The notes: generated by a model from the sequence alone, not told the origin. Counted from the first letter of the stretch, positions 15,574 through 25,085 are shown. The stretch: DNA of 64,000 nt from UBA4744 sp963723165 (GCA_963723165.1 CAVRPP010000015.1:62001-126000); one strand, 5' to 3'. Numbers and translations are program-made.

Positions 15574-17112
15574 CTACTCGCAGGATGTTGCCAGAGCCGC
15601 GGGGGAGAGGCTGCCAGAACCGTCGATATTCCCTTCGACGACCCGGCTCACCGTTTCCCGAATCAGGCTCGTTCGTGGGATCGGATGCCCGTATTGATCG
15701 TGGCCGGACGTGTACGTCGGCGGTATGAAGCGAACGGAGATGATGTCTGCAAGGTCGAGGCCGGCGGCAGCCTCGGCGAGGTCGGGCATATGGCCAAGGG
15801 GGATGTTGGTTGAGATCACGTCTTTGAGCACCGGGGCCAGCGACGGGATTCTGACGGCAATCTCGAGGGGATCGGCCTGGCTGGCCAGGTTGCCGAGCAG
15901 GCATCGCTGTCGATCCATCCGGGCATAGTCACTCGAGGTGCTGCGTGAGCGCGCATAGGCGAGCGCTTCGGCCCCGGTAAGATGCTGGTATCCGGCATCA
16001 AGATCGATTCGGGTCCACGGGTCACCGGGATGAGCGGGCGACGTACGATCCAGAATGGGATCCGGCACGTAGAGGTCAACACCTCCGAGCGCATCGATCA
16101 GATCGACGAACCCACCCAGATCGACCAGGGCGTAGTAGTCGATGGGAAGGTCGAGCAGTCCACCGATTGTCTGCATCAAGGCTTCGGCGCCCGGGTCGGC
16201 GGCCTCCGGAAAGTATCGGGGATGCTGGGTCGCCCAGCCGTAAACGTGGTTGAGGCGGTAATCGAAGACGCCACCGTCGAACGCTCTCGAGAAACTTCTC
16301 GGAAGCGGGACCGCTCCGAGATTCCGAGGCACGCTGAACATCGCCGCCCGCCCTGTGGATGGTTCTATCGTTGCCACGATCATGGTGTCGGTGCGCAAGC
16401 CGCCCCGACCCGGGCCGGCATCACCGCCGATGAGCAGGATGGTGATCCGCTCGTGGCGTTCGGTGAGCGGTCTGATGGTCGGCGGATTTGCGACCGAAGG
16501 ATCGGGCACTGCGGGCACACCGAGTACAGGCCATGTCGCCAGGGGGGAGGCCGTTGACGGAGTCGGAGGTCCCGTTGTCGAAGTAGTGATGAGGTCGGCC
16601 GTCAACGCCGGAGCGGCGGCTACAACCCCCTGAGCAGATTCGTCGGCAAAGACGCTGGTCACCAGATCAAGAGTGGCCATACCGTAGTTGCCGACAATGA
16701 CATGAGGGACAGTGGTCGCCGTCAGCAATAACAGGAGGGCCAGCGCGGTGACCACCGGACGGAACCCCATCGCCTGTCGGGCCGGGAGCGCATCGACGGC
16801 GACCTGGTAGGCGTCCACCGCGCTTCCTGCTCGTAGCAGCAACAGTGCAGCATTGGCACCCATCAGGAAGATCAGCACATCGGGTTGAAATGCCAGCCGG
16901 ACGAGCGGCTCGCCCACCAGACGGACATAGGCCGCACCCAGAATCCCGATCGTTAACAGCCAGGCTGCCCATGCTCTTCGGCGGGATCCGGAGTACCACT
17001 CGCCGGTGCCAGGGATGATGGACGACAGCAAAGCGGCAACCAGGGGTTTGGCGATTCGCGCACTCCTCGGCAAGAAGACGCCCGCCTCTCTCGACCAGCC
17101 CGTGACCTGCAC
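15574..17112 (-). CDS. LytR-CpsA-Psr (LCP) family cell-wall ligase
   Basis: GTG 17112, five bases after GAGG, gives a 512-residue protein. The N-terminal third holds several membrane helices (LVAALLSSIIPG, AAWLLTIGILGAAYV, VLIFLMGANAALLLL). A Thr/Pro-rich linker follows, then the LCP domain: ITILLIGGDAGPGRGGLRTDTMIVATI, RAAMFSVPRNL, LNHVYGWA, LGGVDLYVPDPI and YARSRSTSSDYARMDRQ. LCP enzymes attach polymers such as arabinogalactan or teichoic acid to peptidoglycan using lipid-linked donors. The conserved Asp and Arg residues are present. It is divergent from the MgtC-like gene. Confidence 0.88.
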   Translation of the reverse strand: MQVTGWSREAGVFLPRSARIAKPLVAALLSSIIPGTGEWYSGSRRRAWAAWLLTIGILGAAYVRLVGEPLVRLAFQPDVLIFLMGANAALLLLRAGSAVDAYQVAVDALPARQAMGFRPVVTALALLLLLTATTVPHVIVGNYGMATLDLVTSVFADESAQGVVAAAPALTADLITTSTTGPPTPSTASPLATWPVLGVPAVPDPSVANPPTIRPLTERHERITILLIGGDAGPGRGGLRTDTMIVATIEPSTGRAAMFSVPRNLGAVPLPRSFSRAFDGGVFDYRLNHVYGWATQHPRYFPEAADPGAEALMQTIGGLLDLPIDYYALVDLGGFVDLIDALGGVDLYVPDPILDRTSPAHPGDPWTRIDLDAGYQHLTGAEALAYARSRSTSSDYARMDRQRCLLGNLASQADPLEIAVRIPSLAPVLKDVISTNIPLGHMPDLAEAAAGLDLADIISVRFIPPTYTSGHDQYGHPIPRTSLIRETVSRVVEGNIDGSGSLSPAALATSCE

Positions 17113-17203
17113 GCTTCCCTCGCTCCGTTTCCCCCTGATGACGCTCTGGAGTCCCAAGAAGTTCCCCGTGCCCGCGGGTGACAGGAGGGCTAGCGTTTGG
17201 GGC

Positions 17204-18457
17204 ATGGACGACCCTGGAAGTCTTCTGCTTTCCTTTGTGACGGCCGCCGGTCTGGGTGCCGTTGTCGGCCTCGAACGACAGATCCACCGGCATTACGCAG
17301 AGGACGTTTCCGCCGGCGTGCGGACCTACGCCCTGTTCGCACTGTGGGGCGCGGCCAGTGGCTACTTCGCGGAAACCTACGGATCAGGCGCCTTTGTCGT
17401 CGGCGCTGCTGCGTTTGCCGCCCTGATCGTGACCTCGTACGTGATGTTCGCTCTCGGAACCAAGGACTGGGGAACCACAACCGAATTGGCCAGTCTCGGC
17501 GCATTTGCGGTCGGGGTACTCGTGTGGAACGACCAGGTGATCGTGGCAGCCGGGGTAGCCGTTGGTATCGCAGCATTGCTGCGAGCCAAGGACTGGTTGC
17601 ACGGCCTGACCGACCGGTTTTCCGATCAGGATGTTCGAGCGGTCCTCCAGTTCGCAGTGCTGACAGCGGTCGTTCTGCCCCTCTTGCCCGATCAGGACTA
17701 TGGACCGTTCGAGGCATTCAATCCCCGCCGGGTGTGGTTGATGGTGGTGTTTGTTGCGGCCATCGGCCTGGCCGGATACGTCGCCCTTCGGCTTCGGGGG
17801 GAGCGAGGCCTGGGCGTTACCGGACTGCTGGGTGGCTTGATCTCTTCGACGGCGGTCACACTCGGATTCTCCAAGATGTCGAAGGACCAGCCGCGGCTGC
17901 GGACCGCTCTGGTAGCCGGGGTCGTCGCTGCCTCCGGTCTCATGTATGCCAGGGTTCTCGGGGAGGCCTTTGTTTTTGCGCCCGATCTCGGATTGAAGCT
18001 GGCTGTGCCGCTGTTGGTTCTGTTCTTCCTCGTCGAGGGGACTGCCGTGTACTGGTGGACCCGCCCCATGGAGGCGACTTCCGCAGCCGGCGGCATCAAC
18101 CTGAAAAACCCCGTAACCCTGAAGTCGGCCCTTCAGTTCGCGGCGCTGTACGCGATCGTGATCTTCATCTCGAAAGTCCTCATCGATCGTGCCTCGGAAG
18201 GTGCTCTCAGTGTCGTCGGAGCCGTGAGCGGCATCAACGACGTCGATGCCATAACGCTGGCGATGGCCGATGAAGTGGCTCGCCAGGGCCTCGACCCCAG
18301 AGTCGCCGCGCAGGCGGTCATGGCAGCCGTGGTTGTCAACACCTTCGTCAAGGCGGTCATGGCAGTTGTGCTGGGAAGCAAAGCCCTGGGACGCTCGGTT
18401 GCCGTGACCCTGGTTCCCGCAGCCGTTATCGGTGCGGTCGGCTGGATCCTTCTCTGA
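17204..18457 (+). CDS. MgtC/SapB-domain plus DUF4010 membrane protein
   Basis: The 417-residue integral membrane protein starts MDDPGSLLLSFVTAAGLGAVVGLERQ. The first 150 residues have the MgtC/SapB pattern (GAVVGLERQIH, GVRTYALFALWGA). The rest has the DUF4010 segments GLLGGLISSTAVTLGFSK and GINDVDAITLAMAD, with about ten helices in total. Function is unproven; relatives are linked to Mg limitation or small-molecule transport. The next gene (Nif3-like) starts 25 bases downstream. Confidence 0.82.
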   Translation: MDDPGSLLLSFVTAAGLGAVVGLERQIHRHYAEDVSAGVRTYALFALWGAASGYFAETYGSGAFVVGAAAFAALIVTSYVMFALGTKDWGTTTELASLGAFAVGVLVWNDQVIVAAGVAVGIAALLRAKDWLHGLTDRFSDQDVRAVLQFAVLTAVVLPLLPDQDYGPFEAFNPRRVWLMVVFVAAIGLAGYVALRLRGERGLGVTGLLGGLISSTAVTLGFSKMSKDQPRLRTALVAGVVAASGLMYARVLGEAFVFAPDLGLKLAVPLLVLFFLVEGTAVYWWTRPMEATSAAGGINLKNPVTLKSALQFAALYAIVIFISKVLIDRASEGALSVVGAVSGINDVDAITLAMADEVARQGLDPRVAAQAVMAAVVVNTFVKAVMAVVLGSKALGRSVAVTLVPAAVIGAVGWILL

Positions 18458-18482
18458 GGCCGTCGGGTACCATCTTCAACCG

Positions 18483-19577
18483 ATGAACGTTGCCCACGTG
18501 CTCGACCATTTGGGGCGAACAGCCCCTTGGGACAAGGCGGCCGACTGGGATCCGGTCGGTCTGCAGCTCGGCGACTCGTCCGCCGAGGCCGGAACCGTGG
18601 CGGTAACCCATGAAGTGACTGAATCTGTCGTTTCCCGGGTCGAGGCGCTCGGGGTGGGGCTTCTCGTTACCTACCACCCTCTTCTCTTCCGTCCGACTTC
18701 CCGGCTCATCGCCGGTCGTTCACCGGCAGGCCGGGCCTACCGTCTCGTTCGGGCCGGGACCTCCCTGGCAGTAGCCCACACGAATCTCGACGTCGCCGCG
18801 GGTGGCGTTGCCGATGCGCTCGCCGATGCCCTAAAGCTGACGGACACCACCGGTTTTGGTCCGGTCGACCCAGGCGGATCAAGCAAGGTTGTGACCTTCG
18901 TTCCGGCAGCTTCGGCCGACCTGGTGGCGGACGCCATGGCGGGTGCCGGTGGCGGGACCATCGGCAATTACGCCGGTTGCTCCTTTCGTAGTGAAGGAGT
19001 AGGCACGTTTCTTCCCGGTGAAGGGGCCGGACCGGTTACGGGCTCAGTGGGGATGCTGAATCGGGAATCCGAGACCCGGATCGAGATGATGGTGGCTTCC
19101 ACTCGCCGTGACCAAGTGATCCGGGCGCTCGTGGCGACCCATCCCTACGAAGAGCCAGCGTTCGATATCTATCCGGTCGAGGCCAATCTCGGAATGGTCG
19201 GACGGGTCGGGACCCTGCAGGCACCGGTCGGGCTGGGCCGACTGGTTGACCTGATCGGGCGCACTCTGGGTGATCGCGGCTTGCGGTTCGGCGGTGATTC
19301 ATCCCGTTCCATGAGCCGGATCGCGGTTGTGCCGGGCTCGGGATCCTCGTATATCACGGCCGCTGCGGCGACCGGCGCAGATGTGCTCGTCACCGGCGAC
19401 GTCGGGCATCACCGGATGGTTGAGGCTGCCGACCTGGGTCTGGCGGTCGTCGACCCGGGACACCTGGCGACGGAGAGACCGGGGATGCAGAGGTTGTACG
19501 ATCTGGTTGCCGGTATCGTGCCTGGAGCGATCGACTTCAGATACCTCACCGCCGGGGAAGGTTCAGCTCATGAATGA
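18483..19577 (+). CDS. Nif3-like dinuclear metal-centre protein
   Basis: This 364-residue protein has the N-terminal Nif3 signature APWDKAADWDPVGLQLGD, the first metal site VTYHPLLF, AVAHTNLDVA with the second conserved Asp, and C-terminal metal residues in GDVGHHRMVEAADLGLAVVDPGHLATE (read in segments). The central insert carries the PII-like fold (ATHPYEEPAFDIYPVE) seen in the long Nif3 class. Its role is unresolved; GTP cyclohydrolase I type 2 has been proposed for some relatives. The downstream zinc-ribbon gene overlaps its end by 8 bases. Confidence 0.88.
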   Translation: MNVAHVLDHLGRTAPWDKAADWDPVGLQLGDSSAEAGTVAVTHEVTESVVSRVEALGVGLLVTYHPLLFRPTSRLIAGRSPAGRAYRLVRAGTSLAVAHTNLDVAAGGVADALADALKLTDTTGFGPVDPGGSSKVVTFVPAASADLVADAMAGAGGGTIGNYAGCSFRSEGVGTFLPGEGAGPVTGSVGMLNRESETRIEMMVASTRRDQVIRALVATHPYEEPAFDIYPVEANLGMVGRVGTLQAPVGLGRLVDLIGRTLGDRGLRFGGDSSRSMSRIAVVPGSGSSYITAAAATGADVLVTGDVGHHRMVEAADLGLAVVDPGHLATERPGMQRLYDLVAGIVPGAIDFRYLTAGEGSAHE

Positions 19578-20281
19578 ATTCCAGAGTTTGGCGGACTTGC
19601 TAGATCTGCAAGCCGTGGACTTGCAGATCGACAGGTTCCTCAACCAACGGCAATCGCTTCCCGAGCTGGAGCAGTTTCGGGCCGCGCACGCCCACACCGT
19701 TCGGATTGCCGCTCGACTCGACGAGATTTCCGAAGAGTTCAAGCAGATCAGCCTCGAGGAAGACAAAGCGGAGGGCGAGCTCGAACTGTTGGAACAGAAG
19801 GTGCATCAGAAAGAGCAGCGTCTGTTCGCCGGGGGCTTGAGTGCCCGGGATACGGACAACATGCGCCGCGAGGTCGAATCGCTCCGCAGCAGGGAAAGCA
19901 GCATGGAAGACGAAGTCATCGAGCTGCTCGACCGACGCGAGGCGCTCGAGACCGAAGTCGCAGCCATCCAGGTCGAGCTGGAGTCTGCCCGCGGATGAGC
20001 AACGGTTGGAGGCGATAGTCGGCGGGGAGTGGAAGAAGATCGATGCGGAAATCGCCAAGAAAGAAGTCCGCAAGCAAGACATCGTTCCACTCATCGACCC
20101 GGACCTCATGGAGCTCTACGAGGACCTGCGCCAGCACAAAGAGGGCGTGGCCATCGGCCGGCTGGTCGAGGGCGGCATCTGCGGTGGTTGCCATCTGAGA
20201 CTCTCGAACGCTGAACAGCAGCAAGTGCTCGCCGAAGAACTTCCCCGTTGTCTTCATTGTCGGAGAATTCTGGTCCCGTGA
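19570..20281 (+). CDS. C4-type zinc-ribbon coiled-coil protein, interrupted by a +1 frameshift
   Basis: The first part (ATG 19570 to TGA about 19998) is a long coiled coil starting MNEFQSLADLLDLQAVDLQIDRF. The second part continues in the next frame (EWKKIDAEIAKKEVRKQDIVPL) to a zinc ribbon GICGGCHLRLSN...CLHCRRILV. Together they form the usual family architecture of helical hairpin plus C4 ribbon of about 235 residues. The break is at GCCCGCGG near 19990; removing one base restores one frame (SAADEQRLEA). It is probably a sequence error or recent mutation. The family sits with Nif3 in many genomes and may bind nucleic acid. Confidence 0.8.
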
Positions 20282-20300
20282 TCAAGGGGCAAGACTCCTG

Positions 20301-20825
20301 ATGATTTTCTGGCACGTTGGCGGGACGATCGCCATCTTCCGGTACGTGTTTCGTGACCCGAAGGTCGATCTGCGGTTTCTGGCGCTTGGCTCCCTATTAC
20401 CCGACCTGATCGACAAACCGCTGGGGACGGTGTTCTTCCCGGCGTTCTTCAACAGCAGTAGTCAGGTGGTCGGCCACACCTTGCTCTTCTCGATGGTGTT
20501 GATGTCGATCGTCTTATTGGCAACGAGGCGCGGCCGAGTGAGGAGGCGGTGGATGGCACTGGCTATCGGCTCTCTGATTCATCTGCTGCTCGACGCCATG
20601 TGGACCATCCAGGAAACGTTTCTGTGGCCGGCCTTTGGATGGGAATTCCCGCCTGGGATCCAAGAGTATTGGTCAGGGCTGCTGGAGCGGCTGTTTTCCG
20701 ATCCCTGGCGCATTCTTCAAGAGGTGGTCGGCCTCGCGTACCTCATTTACCTCTACCGCCAGGCCCAACTTGGTGACCCCGAGCGCCGATCCGAACTCTT
20801 CCGCACCGGGCGGGTCGACGCCTAA
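20301..20825 (+). CDS. membrane-bound metal-dependent hydrolase-like protein (YdjM/DUF457-type)
   Basis: The 174-residue protein has several helices and the family's scattered metal-binding residues: WHVGG near the N-terminus, GSLLPDLIDKPLG, VVGHTLLFS and IGSLIHLLLDAMW. These His/Asp positions match inner-membrane proteins annotated as LexA-regulated, membrane-bound, metal-dependent hydrolases. The reaction is unknown. It follows the zinc-ribbon gene by 19 bases. Its stop codon overlaps the convergent TauE-like stop. Confidence 0.7.
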   Translation: MIFWHVGGTIAIFRYVFRDPKVDLRFLALGSLLPDLIDKPLGTVFFPAFFNSSSQVVGHTLLFSMVLMSIVLLATRRGRVRRRWMALAIGSLIHLLLDAMWTIQETFLWPAFGWEFPPGIQEYWSGLLERLFSDPWRILQEVVGLAYLIYLYRQAQLGDPERRSELFRTGRVDA

Positions 20826-21637
20826 CGAACCCGTCTTTCCGAAGGAGAGGGTGGGCTTGGATCGGGAGAGCGGGCCAGCCTCCCCAGCATTCGGGCAGCG
20901 ACCAGTACCAACAAGCCTCCAAACAGGCGCCGCAAGAGGAGAGGGTCGAGGTCCAGAGCCCAACCGGCGCCGGTCAACCCGCCGACGATACCCCCGACTC
21001 CCAGCGCAGCTGCGACCGGCCAGTCGATTCGGCCGGCCCGGCCGTGTGCGACGGCGGCGACAACAGTTGTCGGCACCATGGCTGCCAGAGAGGTTCCCTG
21101 TGCTACATGTTGATCGACGAGATAGAGGGCAGCCAGTGTGGGGACAAACACAATGCCACCCCCGAGGCCCAGGGTTGCAGCCAGAACTCCGGCTGCCATG
21201 CCTGCAGTCAGCAGCCCGGCCACTGCCCACAAGGTGAGATCGACCGAGGTAACGAAGGCGGACGCGGCCGCCTGATTGGGGAGCAACAGCCGGACGGCCG
21301 ATATCGCCAAGACCAACACAAACGCTCCGGTCAACCACCGCGCGGAGATCCGGTCGAGAAGCTGCGCTCCAATGAGAGCCCCGATGCCGGCTCCGGCGAA
21401 TAGCGCCACACCGGCCGCCCAGTCGACGGAACCGTCGGCTCCGAAACGAATGAGGGCGGCACCGGCCGTCACCACGATGGCGGCCCCCGAGGTCGGATGG
21501 GCCCGGTGCGGTGCGTATCTGAGCAAGAGCACCAGCCCAGGGACCACGATGATGCCACCGCCGACACCAAAGAGACCGCCGGTGATACCGGCCAGTAACC
21601 CGATGGTCGCTGCGATGAGGTAACGCCCGGTGGTCAT
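20822..21637 (-). CDS. TauE/SafE-family sulfite/anion exporter
   Basis: This 271-residue protein has eight or so helices in two repeats, each beginning with the glycine-rich family motif (GITGGLFGVGGGIIVVPGLVLL and AATLGLGGGIVFVPTLAALY). TauE/SafE proteins move sulfite, sulfoacetate or similar organic anions across the inner membrane. The substrate cannot be read from sequence. ATG 21637 was chosen because it begins the first helix; an ATG at 21688 adds a charged, Pro-rich extension. Confidence 0.85.
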   Translation of the reverse strand: MTTGRYLIAATIGLLAGITGGLFGVGGGIIVVPGLVLLLRYAPHRAHPTSGAAIVVTAGAALIRFGADGSVDWAAGVALFAGAGIGALIGAQLLDRISARWLTGAFVLVLAISAVRLLLPNQAAASAFVTSVDLTLWAVAGLLTAGMAAGVLAATLGLGGGIVFVPTLAALYLVDQHVAQGTSLAAMVPTTVVAAVAHGRAGRIDWPVAAALGVGGIVGGLTGAGWALDLDPLLLRRLFGGLLVLVAARMLGRLARSPDPSPPSPSERRVR

Positions 21638-21750
21638 AGCCGCCGCAGTGTACGCATGAGACCGACCGCCGGGTCGGTTGCGCGGCATGGAAGTGTTCGA
21701 CGACGACCCGGCACCGGGAGAAACGAGAAACGAACTAGAGCAGCACTATC

Positions 21751-22452
21751 GTGACCGTGGTGAGGTTGGCCGTTTTCCTTCTGGCGATATTGCTGTTGGC
21801 CGTTGGCGCCGCCTGTACAACAGCGCCTGAGCCGGAATCGACGACAACGATCACCGTGGGAGGGGCAGCCTCACCGGAGCAAGCGCTTACCGGCCTTTTC
21901 GATGCGATCGCAGTCGGCGACTACCAGGAGACCGCCCTCCTGACCTTCGACGACCAGCTTGCTCTGATGGTTTCGCTGGAAGGGTTCGATACCGCCGACA
22001 CGGCTGCGATGCTCAGAGACGGACTGCCGGATCACGTGCGCGAGAACTTCTGGGAGTCGTTCTCGGCCGGCTTTCCCGCCTTTGCCGAAGAAGAACTCAC
22101 AGGGGTCCTGATCGGTGCGGGGGAGGAGTTCTCGGTCGAGGGCAAAGGCTTCGCGACCGTCAGCGTTGCGCTACGACGGTCGGAGGGTTCCGGGGATTGG
22201 ATTGCTCGCCGGGATGCCCAGGGCAGATGGCGACTCGACCTGTTCGCGACATTCGGACCTTCCTTTGCGACACCTTTCCGAGAGTGGCTCGCATCAATGG
22301 AACCCGGGCCCGAGGCCGATGTGGCCCGGGCGGCCCTGGCCGATCAGCGGGCGAGTCTGCTGGCTGCGCTCCAGCGTCAGCCTTTCGGCCCGATCGGTCC
22401 GGAGACGATGACGGAGGTCGACGACCTGCTTTTTGAAGCCGGTTTGTCGTGA
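21751..22452 (+). CDS. secreted lipoprotein (233 aa), unknown function
   Basis: GTG 21751 begins a signal sequence (LAVFLLAILLLAVGAAC) with a lipobox Cys, followed by a short Thr-rich stretch and a soluble domain starting SPEQALTGLFDAIAVGDYQETALLTF. That beginning is reminiscent of NTF2-like/SnoaL folds in other bacterial lipoproteins, but this is a weak resemblance. There are no disulfide-type cysteines in the mature part. It lies between the TauE-like gene and a convergent small gene. Confidence 0.6.
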   Translation: MTVVRLAVFLLAILLLAVGAACTTAPEPESTTTITVGGAASPEQALTGLFDAIAVGDYQETALLTFDDQLALMVSLEGFDTADTAAMLRDGLPDHVRENFWESFSAGFPAFAEEELTGVLIGAGEEFSVEGKGFATVSVALRRSEGSGDWIARRDAQGRWRLDLFATFGPSFATPFREWLASMEPGPEADVARAALADQRASLLAALQRQPFGPIGPETMTEVDDLLFEAGLS

Positions 22453-22504
22453 GCGGTGGGCCGCCTATCCGTCGCACGCCACGATCGGACCCGACGGCCG
22501 GCGC

Positions 22505-22750
22505 TCAGTCTGTCGTCAGAAACGCTTCCACCTTGTCCTGAGCGGCTTCCATCACCTGCCCGGTCAACGTCTGGAGAGCACGGGCGATCGCCAGCTCCTC
22601 GCCGACAACCGGCATTGGCGGATCGACCGGATTGCGACGAGCTTTGCCTATCGCCTCGAAGTGATCACCGCGCAGATTGAGGACTGCGTGAGCGAGCGTC
22701 TCGATGTCGTCTTCAGACAGATGGAGGTTGAGCGTCACGTCCTTTTCCAT
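22505..22750 (-). CDS. small acidic hypothetical protein (81 aa)
   Basis: The product starts MEKDVTLNLHLSEDDIETLAHAVLNLRGDHFEAIG (read as consecutive segments) and appears fully helical, with no signal peptide. It follows the 140-residue hypothetical gene by 28 bases on the same strand, so the two are likely cotranscribed. No family was recognised. Confidence 0.5.
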   Translation of the reverse strand: MEKDVTLNLHLSEDDIETLAHAVLNLRGDHFEAIGKARRNPVDPPMPVVGEELAIARALQTLTGQVMEAAQDKVEAFLTTD

Positions 22751-22778
22751 ACCAACCCCTTTCGTTTCTTCCCACTAA

Positions 22779-23201
22779 CTACTGGCTCACACCCCTGGAT
22801 TCGTCTGCAGCTTCAACCTGAGCTGCGAACGCATCCAGATCGCCGGCCGTCGGCTCCCGCGCCCATACATCGGTATCCGCCAGCAACTTCGCGTACTTCG
22901 TGTCCTGGCCATGCTCGACCACCACCCGGACCGGTATCTCAGGATCGAGGATCTTCTTGTAGCGGGCCAGGATCGACCGGTGGTCCGGACGATCGAGATC
23001 GAATTGGAAGACAACACCATGGGCAGCGTCGATCTTCTCGCAACCAGCACCCGCCAGAAGTGGGCACAGGCCTTCCGATGGGCCATGGCAAACCAAAGCC
23101 TGGTGGCCGGTTCTTTCGAGGAATTCCTTGGCGAACGAGGCATAGCTCACGTCCGTCACATCGAGGAGAACCGTGCCCTCCGGCAGCTCTTTCCTTGCCA
23201 T
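22779..23201 (-). CDS. hypothetical protein (140 aa)
   Basis: ATG 23201 is preceded by AGGAG at a good distance. The soluble product has alternating strands and helices (TVLLDVTDVSYASFAKEFLER, GHQALVCHGPSEGLCPLL, VPVRVVVEHGQ) suggesting a Rossmann-like or receiver-like fold. No phospho-acceptor pattern can be assigned with confidence. It contains three Cys residues without a CxxC. It sits downstream of the LLM oxidoreductase gene on the same strand, 76 bases away. Confidence 0.5.
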   Translation of the reverse strand: MARKELPEGTVLLDVTDVSYASFAKEFLERTGHQALVCHGPSEGLCPLLAGAGCEKIDAAHGVVFQFDLDRPDHRSILARYKKILDPEIPVRVVVEHGQDTKYAKLLADTDVWAREPTAGDLDAFAAQVEAADESRGVSQ

Positions 23202-23277
23202 TACCCTGCTCCTCTCTCCGGTGTGGTCCTATTCTGCCCTGTCGGCGTGCCCCTGCGTTAGGGGCACAAGTCCCGGC

Positions 23278-24267
23278 TCATTTCGCGATGGCTCGGAGCC
23301 TCGGAAGCACCTCGCTTCCCAACATCTTGATGAGTGATTCCTGGTCCAAAGAGGTCATTTGGATTGTGACTATGTCGGCCTCGCAGTCCTCGATGAGCGG
23401 CCGATAAGTCTCCACTATTTGATCGGAATCGGCAACGATTGAGTAACGGCCGAGCACGTCCTCCCGCGGAAGCAGATCGGCTCGCTCCCGGAGATCCGTC
23501 GGATCAACCGCCTCCAACCTGCCCGGTGCCCGCAGTCCCCTCCACGGATGCAGGGCATCCCACGCTTCCTGCTCGCTCGCAGCGAGGACCGACCAGCGGG
23601 TGGCCAGCAGGCGGGGCGCTGGGCGGCCGGCCTCGTCTGCAGCCAATCTGGCGGGTTCGATGACCCGCTCGAGGGTGGATTCCGGGTCCTTGACGGAGGT
23701 GATGATGCCGTCGGCGAGTCTGGCGGCCAAAGCAGCCGACTTCGGACCACCGGCGGCCAGCCAGATCGGCACCGGGCCGAGCGGGGGGCTGTAGAGCTTG
23801 GCGCGGTCGGTGGTGTAGAAGTCGCCTTCGAACGTCAGCTTCTCGCCGTCCAGCAGGCGGCGCATGATCTGGAGTGCCTCTTTCATCCGGGCGGCCCGTT
23901 CTGCGTACTTGGGGAACACAAAACCCAGCGGGCCCTCGTTGATGTTCTCCCCGGTCCCGACTCCGAGGTTGAACCGACCGCCAGAGAGCCGGTCGAGAGT
24001 TGCCGCTGCTTGGGCAACGACTGCCGGGTGGTAGCGCCACAGCGGTGTGGTGACACCGGTGGCAAATGCCACGTCGTTGGTTGCCGCAGCCATAGCTCCG
24101 ATGGTTGACCAGGCGAAGCCGGAAGCCGAGGTGTCATCCACCCACGGATGGAAGTGCTCGGAGACGACCAGCATGTCGAAACCGGCTTGTTCGGCGAGGC
24201 GAGCATGTTCGACCAGTTGTTCCGGGTGCCATTGCTCATGGCCGCAGAAGTAGGCGAATTTCGTCAT
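23278..24267 (-). CDS. F420-dependent LLM-class oxidoreductase (TIGR03557-like)
   Basis: The 329-residue TIM-barrel protein starts MTKFAYFCGHEQWHPEQLVEHA and has luciferase-like monooxygenase hallmarks: FDMLVVSEHFHPW, AFATGVTTPLWRYHPAVVAQAAATLDRLSGGRFNLGVGTGENINE (in segments) and VPIWLAAGGPKSAALAARLADGIIT. The GTGENINE block is typical of the F420-dependent glucose-6-phosphate dehydrogenase-like group. Such enzymes oxidise or reduce small substrates with coenzyme F420, supporting an actinobacterial host. The substrate is unknown. Confidence 0.82.
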   Translation of the reverse strand: MTKFAYFCGHEQWHPEQLVEHARLAEQAGFDMLVVSEHFHPWVDDTSASGFAWSTIGAMAAATNDVAFATGVTTPLWRYHPAVVAQAAATLDRLSGGRFNLGVGTGENINEGPLGFVFPKYAERAARMKEALQIMRRLLDGEKLTFEGDFYTTDRAKLYSPPLGPVPIWLAAGGPKSAALAARLADGIITSVKDPESTLERVIEPARLAADEAGRPAPRLLATRWSVLAASEQEAWDALHPWRGLRAPGRLEAVDPTDLRERADLLPREDVLGRYSIVADSDQIVETYRPLIEDCEADIVTIQMTSLDQESLIKMLGSEVLPRLRAIAK

Positions 24268-24306
24268 AAGCTCTTGGTGCTCCCGGTCGCTGGCTTTACT
24301 CCGAGC

Positions 24307-24987
24307 TTACGGCGATCGTTCGGGTAGCGCAGCCACGCACTCGGGGAGGTTGTTGCGGACGTCGTTAACCAGCGTGGAAACGGCGTGTTCGGTGATGGAT
24401 GCCTCGGGGACCGGTTTGAGAAGTGTTCGGGCCGCGATGGGATCAATCAACGTGCTGTCTAGCCAGTCATCCCACACGGTGGAGTCGAGCATGACCGGCA
24501 TGCGGCCGTGGATTGGAGCGAGGGAGGGGTGGGCAGCAGTGGTGATGATGGCGCACGAGCGGACACGTTCGCCGGTCTCCGCATCGCGCCAGGTCGACCA
24601 GAGGCCCGCAAACGCCATAGGGGATCCATCTTTCAAATAGATGTAGTGCGGCAGCTTGCCCCGCTCCAGCTGCTCCCACTCATAGAAACCGTCGGCCGGG
24701 ATGATGCAACGCCTGCGGGCAAACGAATCCCGGAACATGGCTTTCTCGGCCACCGACTCGGCTCGCGCGTTTATCTGTCCGCGGGCGGGCGACTTGGCCC
24801 AGAAGGGGACAAACCCCCATCGGAAGGCACCGAGCTGTCTCTGGTGGGCGTGGTCCACGACCGCATAGACGGATTCGGTCGGAGCGACGTTGTAGTTGGC
24901 TTCCAGCATTTCGGTACGGACGGCGTCGACGCCAAAGAATCTGGCGTAGGCGTCGACATCCTGGGCGATTACGTATCGACCGCACAC
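24307..24987 (-). CDS. SRAP-domain abasic-site protein (YedK/HMCES family)
   Basis: GTG 24987 gives MCGRYVIAQ, placing the catalytic Cys at position 2 after Met removal, which decides the start. Other active-site elements are ANYNVAPTE (Asn), NARAES (Glu) and IHGRMPV (His). The 226-residue length is normal. SRAP proteins form a thiazolidine crosslink with abasic sites in single-stranded DNA, shielding them during replication. It appears monocistronic, divergent from the DUF3179 lipoprotein gene. Confidence 0.9.
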   Translation of the reverse strand: MCGRYVIAQDVDAYARFFGVDAVRTEMLEANYNVAPTESVYAVVDHAHQRQLGAFRWGFVPFWAKSPARGQINARAESVAEKAMFRDSFARRRCIIPADGFYEWEQLERGKLPHYIYLKDGSPMAFAGLWSTWRDAETGERVRSCAIITTAAHPSLAPIHGRMPVMLDSTVWDDWLDSTLIDPIAARTLLKPVPEASITEHAVSTLVNDVRNNLPECVAALPERSP

Positions 24988-25085
24988 CCTCACACCATAC
25001 CGTCGGATATCCGACACTGATCGCGTCGTCCGGGAACAGATTCGACCGGCGGGGTGGTTGGCAATTATGAAATCGAGGAGATGGT

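Noticed and set aside
19990..19998. UGA in the zinc-ribbon gene as a second selenocysteine codon
   Set aside because: Frame continuity is lost after it; the downstream half is in a different frame and the position is not a Cys in the family.
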